A stretch of 64,000 nucleotides of DNA from Syngnathus acus (lineage: Eukaryota > Chordata > Actinopteri > Syngnathiformes > Syngnathidae). Location: contig NC_051094.1 in assembly GCF_901709675.1 (NCBI RefSeq), positions 2,332,501 through 2,396,500 on the forward strand, read 5' to 3'. The notes beneath the pieces were generated by a model. That model searched no databases. It saw only the letters and a list, made by a program, of their open reading frames with translations, and was not told the DNA's origin. Of this stretch, positions 1-12,989 are shown in pieces (position 1 is the stretch's first letter; every line of letters starts with the position of its first letter). Made by a program: the position numbers and the translations under genes.

Positions 1-1162
1 CGCTATTTGAACGAATACATCCTGTTGTATTAACTTTGAAAACACGTTGAAAATAAATATGAGCACCATACCAAGGATAGGCTAATATAAATGTGTTGCA
101 AATAAAAAATCTCATTCCGAGTACATAATAAACAGGATGGATGGAAATCTAAATGCTCAATTGGACCAAATGTCGTAATCAGTGTGGCGCTATACACTTT
201 TTGTAATTCCGTTTTCTTTGCACTGTATGCACATCAAATTGAAACAAATACACGTTTTTATTTTGAATAAAAGAAATTAAGCAGAAATTAAAAAAAAAAC
301 ATAACGTCAACATCTGCATTTAAACCTAATCGACCTGGTCAATTTGTATAATCAAGACACGTCTCACATTTTGAAACTGCAAAAATATAAAAGTACAAGA
401 AATATTTGAATGTATAAGATTTTCATCGATTGCACAGAGTATTTTCTAATCAATGATCATTTTTGTCTTCATGGAAAACGTGCATTTAATGATTTACACT
501 TCTCGGCCGCGCTTTCCAGTCCAGTTGTAGCCATTCTCCATTCCGCCACTAGATGTCAGCATTAGGTCGTGGAGTGGAGCGGAGCTCTTTCTTCGTCGTC
601 TTGGGTTAAGTATGACATTGTCCATTTTTTATTATCATTATTTTCTCACAAATACACGTTTTAAAACTGTTAAGTACAGATGAAGGCCATCTCAAATCAC
701 CAAATATTATAATATTTTAACTATAGTTAAACTGTGAATAACTTTAACAAACAACAATGGCAGAAAGACAATGGAAAGATGCTAAAGGACAATGCATGCT
801 AATGTTAATCAACGCACCATGACAAGTGCAAGCAAAGAATTAAAAGGTCTCTAGCGTTTTCTATCTTTGTTTTTTCTTTTAACCTTTCTCTTCATTGAGA
901 GTTTTTGATCATATGTAGCCTACAAAATAGTAAAATGTTAAGTTGCTATTTTTAATTGCCATAATTGTATTTTATTAAAGCATATATTGCACTTCGGTTT
1001 AAACTTAATGTTAGCCTCTGTAGTCATCACATGTGTTGTACGTTCTTTTACTAATCAAACATTTGAGGGAAAAATAGCTGCAAACACACATTTCTGACGA
1101 TTGAACATTTGAGAAAAACAATTAATCTTCATTCTAACTTAATTGCTATACTGTAATTCCAG
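1..1162. other. AT-rich intergenic or intronic DNA
   Basis: No gene can be supported here. The sequence is AT-rich with many stops in all frames. A short GC-richer patch at about 500-610 ends in a GTTAAGT that could be a weak splice donor, so it might hold an upstream exon of the putative mir-9 host transcript. This is only a possibility. Confidence 0.5.
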
Positions 1163-1209
1163 GGCCGTTGAATACATTATTTCTGTCCATGCGTGCTGCG
1201 TTAACAAAG
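1163..1209 (+). ncRNA. candidate internal exon of mir-9 host lncRNA
   Basis: A 47-bp segment lies between a good acceptor (CTGTAATTCCAG ending at 1162) and a near-consensus donor (AAAG|GTAAGTAA at 1210). It has in-frame stops and no coding character. It is on the same strand as mir-9 and about 4.4 kb upstream. In mammals mir-9-2 is carried by the spliced lncRNA LINC00461, and the exon may belong to the fish counterpart. That is inference; splice signals of this quality also occur by chance. Confidence 0.45.
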
Positions 1210-1455
1210 GTAAGTAAACATTTGCTCTGTTAAACTAAAAAAGGACGCAATGTAAACATTCCACATTATATTCAATCACAAAATTGGCAAAACACAATTT
1301 ATACAGTTCCATAAACTCTAGAAAAATCCAAAACCATTGGAATTATGTTAAAATGTGTGTATTGGGATCCTATATGGGGAAATTTAGCATCCAAATGTGC
1401 CAGGTGGGCATCAAACCTGTCATGCAAACATCATCATCATCTTTTGACTCTTTAG

Positions 1456-1571
1456 GGCGCAGCCAGGTCGCTGACCACTCGTGATGAGCCACGCACGACG
1501 CGACATGATTTACGTCCCCATACCTTTGTGTGCAAACTTCAAGACGAGGAATGAACATGCTGTCATGAGAG
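1456..1571 (+). ncRNA. candidate internal exon of mir-9 host lncRNA
   Basis: A 116-bp segment begins after a pyrimidine-rich acceptor (CTTTTGACTCTTTAG ending at 1455) and ends at a strong donor (GAGAG|GTAAGG at 1572). It is richer in GC and CpG than its surroundings. No open frame of note crosses it. With the 1163-1209 segment it would form two exons separated by a 246-bp intron, with mir-9 in the next intron. Exon status is inferred from splice signals and base composition only. Confidence 0.5.
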
Positions 1572-2159
1572 GTAAGGTCACGTGGCGTTTTCTTATGAAT
1601 ACAATGTATTTCATGGCAGGCATGTGAACAGTGAATGGATAAAAGTTAAAATTTTGTGTGCAGACGATTTATGTCACTGCACTCCCAACAAGCAGGACTT
1701 TTGAAACCATGTCTTGTTTTATTTGAATGGCTTTTTAAATGTCGTTTCTCCGTCGCCATTGTTGGAGAAATGCTTGCTAGATGCAGCCAATGTGACTATT
1801 TATCGCTCATTTGCATCATTTCTTTAAATCTCGGAATTTTAGCTGTTTTATCATCATAAAAAGCCCGCAATTATTTACCCGTTTTAACAGCAATGATATC
1901 ATTGTGAGAAATAAATAACGGTAAATAGTCAGGTGCGTCAATAAATACAAAGCGATTAAATCACATTGCATTCAGACTGAAAATAAGAATACCGCGTCGG
2001 AGAACGTGGCAGCGTGCAGTCTTCTCAGTAGGAGGGGGGGAAAAAAAAAAATCTTGTTCGAGGTTTCCACGCATGCAGGAGCCGCTCGTCTTCTTCTACT
2101 TCTCTTCATTGTGGTCCAAAGCAGATCAATAAGACAATGCTGTATATTTAAACGCCCAC

Positions 2160-2197
<38 letters not shown>

Positions 2198-4660
2198 AAA
2201 GGGTGGACCATTAGTCCGTCTGCGACCACGCAGGCACACTGACTGGGTAGTTGGAGCTGAATTTGCATATTCGGTTGGCTAATTACCTTGGCGTATTTAA
2301 ATATGGCTGCGCGTTCGACGTCACTGGACGTGCACGCGCAACCTAACTATAGTCTGAATCAATTAGACAGGGAGGGCTTCCTTTTTCACAGTCGTTATTA
2401 TAATAATGATAAAGCACATTTGCCACATGATGACAATAGTTAATAAATAAAATGTCATACTGGTAAAAAAAATTATATTATCTATAACATTTCTTTATTA
2501 ATATTCGAGCAAACTAGTCATCACAACATTTTATTTTACCCACAAGAAAATTTGCTATGGGTTACATGTTTTTTCACTGATTTGTTGTGTTTATATTTCT
2601 TAGAACTTTACACTACGACTATAAATGTGATCGCTATTTAAACCCTTTGTGCTTCCTTCACTATATGACTGACGTGTTGGTATTATGCATGTGTCGCCTG
2701 GGTTCAGTTCCCACACATTCACTAACAATATAAATGTGAAATTGAATGCTTGTGACCTGTGATTGACTGGCGACCAGTCCCGGGTACAGTCTGCCTTTCG
2801 ACCAAAAGTCTCCAAGAATAAGTGGCATAGAAAATGGAATTTAAGTGTATTTTGTGCGTTGGTGCGGTGTTTTTTTTTTTTTTTTTTTAGGGTGGGGGGT
2901 GGCAGAAGCACATTTTTGTAACAAAAGAACTTGGGGGGCACTTGGTTGGATTTCTGAGCACGTCCTCGCGCAGAAGGATGGAACCCCCCCCCCCTCCCGC
3001 CAATCATCATCCCCACCACCATCATCATCAACCCAACCAACCGACTGAAAACTTTTTCTTCTATTTGGTGGCAGTATGGGAAAGTTGTCTTGTGCCCCCC
3101 CCAGCACCCACCCCCTCCCTTTTGCATCCATCCCTCCCCCTCTCCCCCCCAACTCCGTCTATCATGTGCCTGGGATATGATCACACTGTGCTCAGAGCGG
3201 CTGCAGCATGCTTCAAATGCAGGTTATTCTACAAAGTGCACGCTGTGTCCATCCCCACCCCAGCCCATTTCCCTTTTTCGTTATTTATTTTTCAACGGGA
3301 TATTTGAGGGGATAGTGGTTGACGACCAGACACCACGGACCACTCACTTCTTTTGACTCACCTTTGTAGGAAGTAAGTACAACTTTTACGTCTTGTTCTG
3401 GGAATAGAATAGAACTGGTGGTCACGGCGTTTGTGCACACATTGGTTTCGGGCGAAAACAAAAGTTTCGGGTTGTAAATGTCTCTTTGGTTTTGACCCAC
3501 TTTGAGATTGCTGAAATTATCTTCTAGAACCATCTACAGTACTTGACATATTTTCACAACAAATAAGAAATTAATTGTAGTAATCTCGTATTGTAGCACT
3601 TAACTAGATGGCTGCGATGCGTCATTAAAATAACGTTATAATAACTATATTTGATGCTGCATGTAGATGAAGTCGGATCGAATTGCTTAAATCGTCATTA
3701 TATGTGAAACCATAGTTCCACCTCTAACGTCACACGCGGTTGTGCTATTTCGTCATCCGCATCACAAAGAAACGTGTGCATTTATAGGTGCGTATTTATG
3801 TCTTCAAAAATTTGTTTTATTCAACTTTTTTTAATAATGCGTTGTGATGACGTGACCTGTATTCATGCTTGTGCGCGTGTGTGCGCGCTCGTGGCAGGCC
3901 CGTTGTGGAGCCTTAATGAGCTGGCCTTTCTATATTGATCATTATAATTTACAATATGAAGGGGGTTTTTAATTCAAGATTGCAGAGATATAACTAAACA
4001 AAAAATTCATGCTTTTTGGATACATTTATCATGTTTTGTGTGGATCATATCGAAGATGCCACATTGTGGATAAATGTATGCAAGAATATAAGAGAATCCA
4101 AACATAATGTTGGATTTAAAAAGTCTATTATTTAATGTATATGTCAAAGTGCATCATTTGGCTCCTTTTTACACCTGCCGAGTTAGCTCCGCCCACCTCC
4201 GACACTGGCGTGAGTGGGACCTCTTGGAAAGTGAATGACGTGATTGACAAACATAAATCTGATTGTCACTCGCAAATTAAGAGATTTGATTGGTGTATGT
4301 CGTGTTTAACGGCATCGAAATGAACGAAAAAGCAGCATGCATGCCCGGGCGAAATAATTCTATCCCATATTTTGCTCTCATACATTCTGAGATGTCCAGC
4401 CAACTACTCACACTTCGCCATGTGCACGGGGGGGAAACAAGTAATACACGGACACGTTGAAGGAGGCGACGGTGCCATTGTAGTCCACGCTGCGGATGCG
4501 CAAAAAAAAAAAAAAAAAAAAATGGAAGCGATAAGGATTTTGACGCATGGAACAGCAAGCGAGAGCTTAATATTGCTTTTGTAAAAGCAGCCTCTTTATC
4601 GTCGCAGTTATCTCAGTTTCCTCCATTCAAACGCAATACAGTCGCTCCCATCACGAGGTA
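1572..4660. other. intronic or intergenic DNA with homopolymer runs
   Basis: No gene can be supported. There are runs of A (2165-2193, 29 bp) and T (2871-2889), and C-rich low-complexity DNA at 2985-3160 that creates long but meaningless open frames on both strands. Around 2255-2345 a mixed-composition block holds AATTTGCATATTC, a TATTTAAATA core and CpG-rich DNA, and might be regulatory. The block at 3880-3960, with a TTAATGAGCTGG core, also looks non-random. Confidence 0.5.
2165..2193 (+). repeat. poly-A homopolymer
   Basis: An uninterrupted run of 29 A. It could be the tail of an old retroposed element, but no recognisable body precedes it. Confidence 0.95.
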
Positions 4661-4669
4661 AAATTAAAA

Positions 4670-5200
4670 AAAAAATCTTTGCGGAGAAAAACGACGTGCG
4701 CGGTGCTGCTCGCCGCACAAGGCGGACGTTTTCCCTCCAGCGCGGACGGATTAGGAGGGACGAGGATGAGGAGGAGGATGAGAAGGCGGTGGGGGTGTGA
4801 TTTTGCTTTTTTTTTTTTTCTTCATGACATCACCGTATTTACATGCTCGTGGTCCGAGGCCTTTGACCTCACCGGGGTTGGTCCATATTTTGTCCAGCCT
4901 CCCTATCAAGCATTGGGGATGGCCCCTTTACTTCCACACTGCTTGCAGAGCGGGAGGGGAGCATGCTCGCCGCCTGCACATGGGACCCTCGGGCTGCGGG
5001 GCTGCGAGGTTGCGAGGCAGCGGCTCTCCAGCTCTGCTGTAGGTTGGAGCTGCGCGGACGATCTGACTCTCACAAAGCAAGCTCGCGACTTCATAATCTG
5101 AAACATTAGCGTCCTTATTCCCTGCGCTGTGGTTGCACTTTCCACGGGGAAGCCGGATTTCCCTCCTCACGCCTTCCCTGCGTGCTGGTTCTCCTCCGGC
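4670..5200. promoter_or_regulatory. CpG-dense patch upstream of mir-9, candidate promoter
   Basis: In otherwise AT-rich DNA this stretch is GC-rich; 4681-4750 alone holds 12 CpG dinucleotides. It ends about 400 bp before the mir-9 hairpin on the hairpin's strand. Vertebrate germline DNA loses CpG unless it stays unmethylated, so the cluster suggests an active promoter or enhancer. No TATA box or initiator stands out. The role in pri-mir-9 transcription is inference. Confidence 0.4.
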
Positions 5201-5616
5201 CTCACAGGATATCTATGGCTGCTCCACGACGACTTAATAGAGGCGAACGAGTCTTTTGTGGGATTCGGGCTGATTTGCATTGCAGATGAGGGCCCCTGTG
5301 CAAGGATGACTGCACTCTATAGCCGGCCTACTTCAACTCACTCATATTGCCTCATGTCAAGTGAATATAACATTAACATTGGGATTATATTTCTTTTTTT
5401 CTCAACCTCTTTCGCATGGAAGAATTTTTGCATCCTGTGTAGTGACCAGCAATGGCAAAAAAAAGGGAATATAAGGCAGAATGTGATTTTCTAAAGGATG
5501 TCTTTTTTTTTTTTTTCCTGCTTTAATTTATTTGAATTCTAAGAGATGGAAAGTTGGAGACCAGAGGCGGAGGTGTGCATGTGGATTATTGCAGAAGATT
5601 AGGAAGTGGGTTGTTA

Positions 5617-5639
5617 TCTTTGGTTATCTAGCTGTATGA
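5617..5639 (+). ncRNA. mir9: mature miR-9-5p
   Basis: This is the 23-nt 5' arm product, identical as far as I recall to the vertebrate consensus. The seed is nucleotides 2-8, CTTTGGT. Confidence 0.97.
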
Positions 5640-5653
5640 GTGTTCTGCTCGTC

Positions 5654-5675
5654 ATAAAGCTAGATAACCGAAAGT
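5654..5675 (+). ncRNA. mir9: mature miR-9-3p (miR-9*)
   Basis: This is the 22-nt 3' arm product, beginning ATAAAGCTAG and ending CGAAAGT. It matches the vertebrate miR-9-3p, which targets CoREST among others in mammals. Confidence 0.96.
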
Positions 5676-8600
5676 AAAAACCACTTCCAGACTCATCGAG
5701 GACATGCACCATTTATTTATTTTTTTCCAATTTATTTTTCCTGGACTTGACACGTAAAAATCTATATATTCAATGTAATTGTTATTTACTTTGTCATTTA
5801 TGAGACAGTGTATATACGGTGCTTCTATGCACACATCAACCATCATAATATTCGCTTGATTATATTTTACGGGGGAATTAGTTACATTTAGTGTATTTCT
5901 GCATGTTCGAGTCAGGTCAGGAAACGACGCTGGCATCCCAGAGCAAGGGCCTAATAATTAGGATGTATGAGGAGGGGGCTGACAAAAAAGTGGAGAGTTG
6001 GGGGCTAGGAGGGATGAGGGTCAGGGGGTGTGAGGAGGACTGCGCTGGCAGAAGAGGGGGAGAGTGGCTGTGTTTGGGAGGGCGAGGGGGACTTAATTGA
6101 TTCCGTTAACCGCAGTGCAGGAGATGTGAACGGCTGGACGATCCCATTCCCACGCTCGGTGGGGGCAAGTGGCAATGCCATGACCAGGCCCAATATGACA
6201 GGGCTTGGAATAGGGGGTGGGTGGGGGTAATAAATGTAGGGGGAGTTGTCATGAAAAGATGTCAAGTGCACCCTACTCATCTGCATCCCCAAAGAAAGAG
6301 GGGAACATGGAGGAGACTAACGGTCTTTGAAGGCCTCACGCCTGTGCCAGTTGTATGCATAATGGCGTGGCCTCTACCTTAGTCATAGTCGGAGTGATTT
6401 TGAAAGAGTTGCACTGCATATGGCGCCACTTCAACACACTGCACTTCGACATTTTGGTACCTTGTGCAATTTGAATGGGCTGACATCTTTTTATTGTGCA
6501 TTGATGGAATTGGAACTCGGTCTTTTAATATCAGGCACGTCAAGATGTTCGTTGAATTTTGGCATTATGTACAGTATGAGGGTCAATAGAAGATCTAGGT
6601 AAAAAAAAAAAAAAAGAACAATCGTGTGGTTGACACTTTACACTGCAGCATTTTTAATATTTTTCCCTTTTATGGAGCAAAACAAGGTCAGCAAATACCT
6701 GACGGGGCGGTTCTTGATGCGTTAGGGATCCCTGACACCCTCAAACTGACTTTATTTTGTTTTCCTGTGATTATTGGTGGGGAGACCTTTCATACAGATT
6801 GTTTAATGACAAATTGCGCACTAAGTCATCTTTAATTGATTCCTCATTGTAAAGTTTGAGTGAAGCATATTTTGACTCTTTTTTTTTTCATCATCAATTG
6901 GCTGAATTGGAAGTTTGCTTTTCAAAAGTCTTTTTTAGAAAAGCAGGTTATTTGCCTGAGAGAACAGTAGAGGAAGTTGGCCTGAACTGTTGTGAGTAAA
7001 ACAATCGTCACTGGTTAAGCGCAAGCATTGCTTTATGAAAGGGGCTAGTGTTCAAATTATATGGATGTGTGTGTGTGTGTGTGGGGGGGGGGGTCACTCT
7101 CTATGTCAACCCACATCTCGCTAAAGCACTTGGCCTCCCTCACCGTCTGCACCAGAATTATCTCATGTATTTGTCTTCACAATTCCGTTTATCCTTTTAA
7201 AATTATTTGCACTTTATTATTGGAGGGGGAAAAAAAATAACAGTGCATGGCGTGCGTGTGTTTGATTTCAAGCCAGTAAATATTCCAAAGGATTCATCCC
7301 TGCAGCCAGCAAAAGTAATTGAATGGCGAGGTGTATTGTTACCAAGAGGGAGCAGCATCTCATCTCGCACACTTGCATGATCAGACTTGCTCAGTATGCT
7401 TCAATTAGCTTTCAGAAATTTGCCTTGTGCGTGTGTTCTTCAATTTTAAACTCCTTTGTGCCTTTACATTTTGAAATTGTTACTTTGGTTCATTTGGAAA
7501 TGCGTAAATGTTCTTGCTACATATCTGGAGAGGCCATTTGCATATCCCGTATTAGCGTAAATCTGCCTAGCCATGCTTGCCCTTGCCCTTCTTGGTGGCC
7601 ACACCAGCACCCTCATTAGTCGTCATATGGTCGCAAACCCAGGGTGACCATGGAAAGTGTTTTTAATATTCATCCACCAGGGAATCGGCCTATTTTGCAT
7701 TGAATGCTTTTTTCTGTGCTCACACTATTCCACGGGGCGTTCGCCCACTGCAGCTTCTACATAATGTGGAACAGCCTTGGTTGGGTTCTCTCACGAAGCA
7801 TATGAATAGCCCATATCTGGGTTGTTACATATTGTGTCAACCCCTTGCAATGTTTATTTATTTTTTTTGCAAAGTCGACATAGGTGGGGGAAGTGGTTGC
7901 TCAACAAAAGCTTTGACAAACATCTTCATTTTGACCCGGCCGTTTTCAGTTTTGCCCGTATGTAGCCCTGTGCCCACAGTTAGCTGACCCAGGCCTCTTC
8001 AGAGAGTGAGTCTGCATCACGTTGATGAAAGGGAACAATAGCTATGTCTCGTTCAACCACGTCTGTCTGTCTGGTCTTAAGCTGGCTCTCTCTCGCTGGC
8101 TTTCTATCTATCTGCCTGTGTGTGTGTGTGTGTCTCCTGGACATGAACTTGAACTTGAGACAGGCTGCCAGACACCATCTGTGCACCAGGGCTAATGAAT
8201 TCAGTGCATTCATGGCTGCAGAGCGAGCCTAGGCCACCACCACCCATTGATGAGCAGATGACCCCTATAGTCTGAGTTAGCTCTTCATCACTAATAGAAT
8301 TCAACAATAACAGCTGCTAGGAAGGCGACTTTACTTTGCTTGTCTGGTTGAGGGAAAAAAAAAAAAAAAAGAAAGGCTAAGTGCATGCGTAGTGATAGAA
8401 CATGGCATGTGTCCGCACGTGCTTCCCGCTGATCAACGTCGTCGTCACGCATCCTCTCTATTAAAAGCACCGGCTTGCTCTTTTTATCGGCAGCGCCATT
8501 TTGAATTTACTGCCTTAATAATTGAAAGGTCTGCTTGTTTCCTCTGGAAAAAGGGGCTAGTAAGCGAATGAGGCATGAACCCCTAAACAAGCCAGGCACG

Positions 8601-10269
8601 ATGTGAATTCCTGCAGGCCCTCATCATTACCCTCCTCCTCTTCCACCGGCTTCTGTCACAATCACGGTCGCACATACGCATGCGTACACACAATAAGGCT
8701 TTTCCCTCTGGTTGGTGTCGCCACGGCAACGGTAGGTGAGATCACCGTGCGCATGGCAGCATCAGCCCCTGCCAATGCGGGCCAGGTTCCTGCTCTGCAT
8801 GTGTGTGTTGCATGCCACCTCCTCCCTATTGTCTGAATGGCACATTAGTCCTATTTAGCTCTTATGTTGGACTTTCACAAGAAGTTAAGTAAGCATGGCA
8901 ACTCACCCAAAAAGCATCTCACTTGACTTCAAACGACGTCATCCGTCGCTGTTGTCATACTTTGCAATAATCCAGTGAGGAATGCTGCAGTGTTCAGGCC
9001 CTCTTTAATGACATCATGCATGGCCACTTGACCGTCTTGTTACAAGCAGCGGGCATGCTGTGCTCTGCCATGCCGGACGAGCCTCCCCGTCTGATGATTG
9101 CGTGGCGGCGCATGTTAGTCTTCTCATCTCTGTATTGTCAAAGATCTGTTTTGGATGTCGGTAGGTTGTGTTTTTATGTGGTGGAAGATTTGCAGAAGGA
9201 TCTGGTTTAACGTAGGATGTGTCAAATAATTCACTTTAAATTCATCGGTGAACGAAGCCTAGAACTTAAGCCTCGGGTCATTTGTGAGCATCGGAGTCAC
9301 GTGCTTCCGACGCACCGTCGATGCTCTCGTCCTGATTGGATGAAGTGATGATGAATGACAATAATAATCCATTTATTGTAATGGCATAAAAATAGCTTTT
9401 TTTTAATCGGCATTCTCTCACCGTTGTATGAAGAAAAGTAACAAATAATATAGTTGATGGTACCTCACCATTTTTTAAAATAAATCTAGTTTGTCTTATG
9501 GTCACTGGCCATGGTATTAGGCACAACCACAAATATTTAATAAAAGCAATTATAAAAGCGGTGCCCAAATCCCAGCCTTTTACATTTAATACTAATACTG
9601 TACTGGAATTTTTGTTGATAAAAATAATTCAAAAAAATATATACATTACAGTGATGCACAATCACAATGTGTGCCTAAAAATGCTATTTTTACATTTGGT
9701 TCTAAAGCTGGCTGCCATGCATGGCTTCTCGGATGTCTGTGCTCCACTGACTTTTGATTATGCAAATACTATGGTGTATAAATAAATTAGTATAATTGCG
9801 CCATGAAATGCGTTTTCAATCGCCCTTGCAGATGAAAGGATGTAAATAATATATTTTCTGCCGCTGCATTATTCATCCTGGACTAATTACAAAACAGTAG
9901 CGCATACACTCCCAAAATGCTATTTACTGAATGTTTTCACTATACTGTGTGTATGTCCACAATTGGTCTGTCCCGTGGTCGTATTATACAATCTGTAAAT
10001 ATGCGAGTCTCATTTTTTTTAACATTTGCAAATACGGAAGGAGCTCCTCTCTGTATATCGTGAAAAAAAAAAAATGTGGATGAAAAATGTAAAGCCTTAT
10101 TTGTATTGAAAATTGGTTCAGGAAGGACGAACAGAAGCATAATAAATTCTGCAGCGGCACAAGTGGAAAGCCGATTTCTCCGAAGCATGGGGTATGGAGG
10201 CCTGCTTACATTTGGCATGCAGCAAAGGATTTGAAAAATATATGATGGTGTTCACCATTTAAATTATAC

Positions 10270-10760
10270 GGCTGCTTTGGACTGGAGGGCCAGTAGCACT
10301 GCTTATAGAATAGTGAGCAGGAGTTGCTACGCTCGCATTAGCATCTGGCCCTTTTATGTAAATTTGATGAGAAAGGAGTCATGCATATACGCCCGGGCGG
10401 GGGATGTACTCGCCTTAATATCCTTATTAGAGGGCTGCGAATTAAATATTTATAACGCGGGGCTCGGGGTTGGGATAGAAGGGGGCCCGTCCCGCGTTGT
10501 CGTGCTGGAGGAAGGTAGCAACGGGGACTGCGAGGAGGAGCTTGGCTTTCTCTATGCGCCGCCTCAAGGTGCCACCATCTTAAGGCGTTTGGCAGTAGCA
10601 CGTGCAAGGAGGGCAGACCTAAAATGTCCGCTGGCATACACACGTGCTTGCATGCACATTTTCTATTGACGGCAAGGCGGAGGTCGGAAAAGTCGCATAT
10701 TCAATTACAGCGGTCGGCTGAGCGTTTCATTTGCATGGATTAATGTGCCCGATTACCGTC
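10270..10760. promoter_or_regulatory. candidate conserved non-coding element
   Basis: The block is non-repetitive and balanced in GC, between AT-rich and microsatellite DNA. It contains an octamer-like CATTTGCATGG and, about 10 bp on, homeodomain-type TTAATG and GATTACC words. There is no coding frame with family resemblance. The mir-9/MEF2C region is known to be dense in enhancers, so a regulatory role is plausible but unproven. Confidence 0.25.
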
Positions 10761-12083
10761 ACCTGCAAGATGCCAGTCTTTCGTGTATCTCTTCGTTAGC
10801 TCGCTAAGCTAAATGCTGCTATCGTGGGATTTCCAGGGCAAATCTGAACCCAATATTTTACAAGTTAATCTTTATCAAAAAAAACCAAAATGGGCTTTTA
10901 TTTGTGGAAAAAAAATAGCTTTCAAGTATGGTTGTATTATGAATTCTTATGTATTTTCACTGAAGTGTATTTTCACGAAATGGAAATTCTCTATTTTATA
11001 AATGACGACACTATCTAGCAAAGGAAATGACAGTATTATAAAAACATGTAAATCTGCCCTCTACTTTTACTCACCCTCTTACTGTGCAAAACACACACAC
11101 ACAGACGGAGGCCGACCTCCCCTATCTGTTAATTACCATAAAAGTGCTTGCTTAGGCCACGTGCGCACACACACACACACACACGCACGCACAAATATAA
11201 AAATGGCACAAACACATCGCTGAGTGAGATACAGCTAGAGCATTAGCATTTTCTTTCATCTTGAAGTGCTCCTAAGGCAATGTATAAAGAAGAATGTGCG
11301 GGAAATTATTCGACTTGAATTGTACCACACAATGCATCTATTTTGGAGGCGCGCACACGTAAACGCAAGACCCATCACATATTGAAGCGCCCACTATTTG
11401 ATTATATATATTGAGTTTTGCAGGTTTCCGGCGATGTCACCGTGTTACATTTCTTCGGACCTTTGCATGGATGATTAAGTAGAAGTCGGTGTATGATCGC
11501 GTACGCATGCTGTCGAATTTCGCATGCACATTATCAACGTGACCCCCCCCCCCCCCCTTCTGCCATGATGATGAGTGGTACAGGCGTGCTGCCAACAAAG
11601 AGACAATAATTAAACGACTGCTTGTTTGAGCCTAGCGCTTGCTAATGGATTGGTACTGGGAAGGAAATGAGACAGGCGGCTCGGGAGGGGGAGCCAGTTG
11701 TCAAAGCAGACCTGGACTTATAAGAATAATGAAACACTGAAGGCCACCTTCCATCTTCTATAATAACAAGTCTCCGCAGGTGTTTAGCCTTAGTTTAGTC
11801 CCCTCTTATATGTGTTGACGAGACATTAACATCGCTACGAACTGGACAGTTTACCATGGGGTGCATCGTTGCAATCTTGGAATTATTGGTGATGGCCAGT
11901 ATGGCCGCCACCCCGGTAAATAACGCACAGTGAATCAAGTGCATGGAATAGGGGGGGGGGCATGTTGGGGGTTGATGGGATCAAACATGCTACACCAGCT
12001 GCAAAGAGAATGAACGAAGAGAAAATGCAGGGAAGGTAAGGTGGGAGTGGAGAATGGTTCCCCCAAAACCCTGCTGTAGGGCT

Positions 12084-12086
<3 letters not shown>

Positions 12087-12111
<25 letters not shown>
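12087..12111. repeat. (CA)n microsatellite
   Basis: A short perfect CA run. The antisense valine/cysteine-rich frame across it is an artefact. Confidence 0.9.
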
Positions 12112-12114
<3 letters not shown>

Positions 12115-12989
12115 GTGAGGTCGGCCCACAAGTCGAACATTACACCGGGGAATGAGAAGAATATTGTTTAGATAAAGATGTCTGTCAGTATGTGTCATGT
12201 GTTGAAGTCTTTGCTCATCACAGTTTGGAATGTATTTGTTTTGGTTTTCTCTGTGTGATTTTTTTGGATGATCTAAAACATGAATAAATGATTATTCAAC
12301 CAAAAGGTATCATGTGGTGATGTTGTTTTGCACGTGCATCATATTAGAGATGACTCATAGTAACACAAAGGGAAGTGGCAAATCCTTGATTGCAATATTT
12401 CTGCTTAGATTTTCTAAATCGACACCACAATAAAAATATACAGTCAGTGAAAAACAATATATTTTATTTTAACCAGGAAAAACGCGAACCAAAATGTTCC
12501 TTTCTGATAACGCTTTGCCACATCTATACACTCAAAGCAAAAGTACACCATATAATAATTTTATCTTACTAGCATCAAAATAACTTTGTTGGGACACTGG
12601 AAGCAAGGAAAATTATTAATTTGGTATTTCATTGGTTATCTGTAATCTGTCAAATTGTTGTGTTAGCATTAGAATTAGCTTGTGTGCTAATACATTACTT
12701 TTCATCAAAGTTGTGTGGCAGTTGTGCAAAAATTAAGCACAATGCTGATTTAATAATAAATTGGTTAGCATTGCTTCGATCTTCGACCATGTCGTTATTT
12801 TTTAATAAGTGTAGTGACACTTAACACTTAAATATGAGTGGTGGGCCAAATATGATTCACATACGTGTCGACATGAACAAAGTTGGATTCGAAACCTTAA
12901 AATGCATCAACCTTCCATTTCTTATGCAAAATTACGATTTTGCACAAAATGTTTTGCTTGTTAAACATCCTCATCTTTCATTGCTGCAG

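Larger units (their letters stand above)
5602..5688 (+). ncRNA. mir9: microRNA mir-9 precursor hairpin (mir-9-2 type)
   Basis: The hairpin gives the neural microRNA miR-9, which represses many regulators of neural progenitors. The 5p arm at 5617-5639 matches the invariant vertebrate miR-9-5p (seed CTTTGGT). The 3p arm at 5654-5675 matches miR-9-3p (starting ATAAAGCTAG). The arms pair through a 14-nt apical segment, and the base closes with GGAAGTGG against CCACTTCC. The flanking TTGTTA and AAAAACC resemble mammalian mir-9-2. tmem161b lies 34 kb downstream on the same strand, as in mammals, which supports the mir-9-2 assignment. The strand is set because the invariant 5p sequence reads on +. 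Transcription probably comes from the spliced host RNA whose candidate exons flank it. Confidence 0.98.
5689..12989. other. non-coding DNA between mir-9 and next candidate exon
   Basis: No protein gene can be supported. There are short GT/CA tracts (near 7065, 8116, 11090, 11166 and 12087) and homopolymers. The block at 10270-10760 is the least repetitive. It holds CATTTGCATGG followed by ATTAATG and CCGATTACC, words read by POU, homeodomain and OTX-like factors, and may be a conserved regulatory element. Confidence 0.5.

Noticed and set aside
2600-3184. 194-codon minus-strand open frame
   Set aside because: It runs through homopolymers and C-rich low complexity, with no domain; chance.
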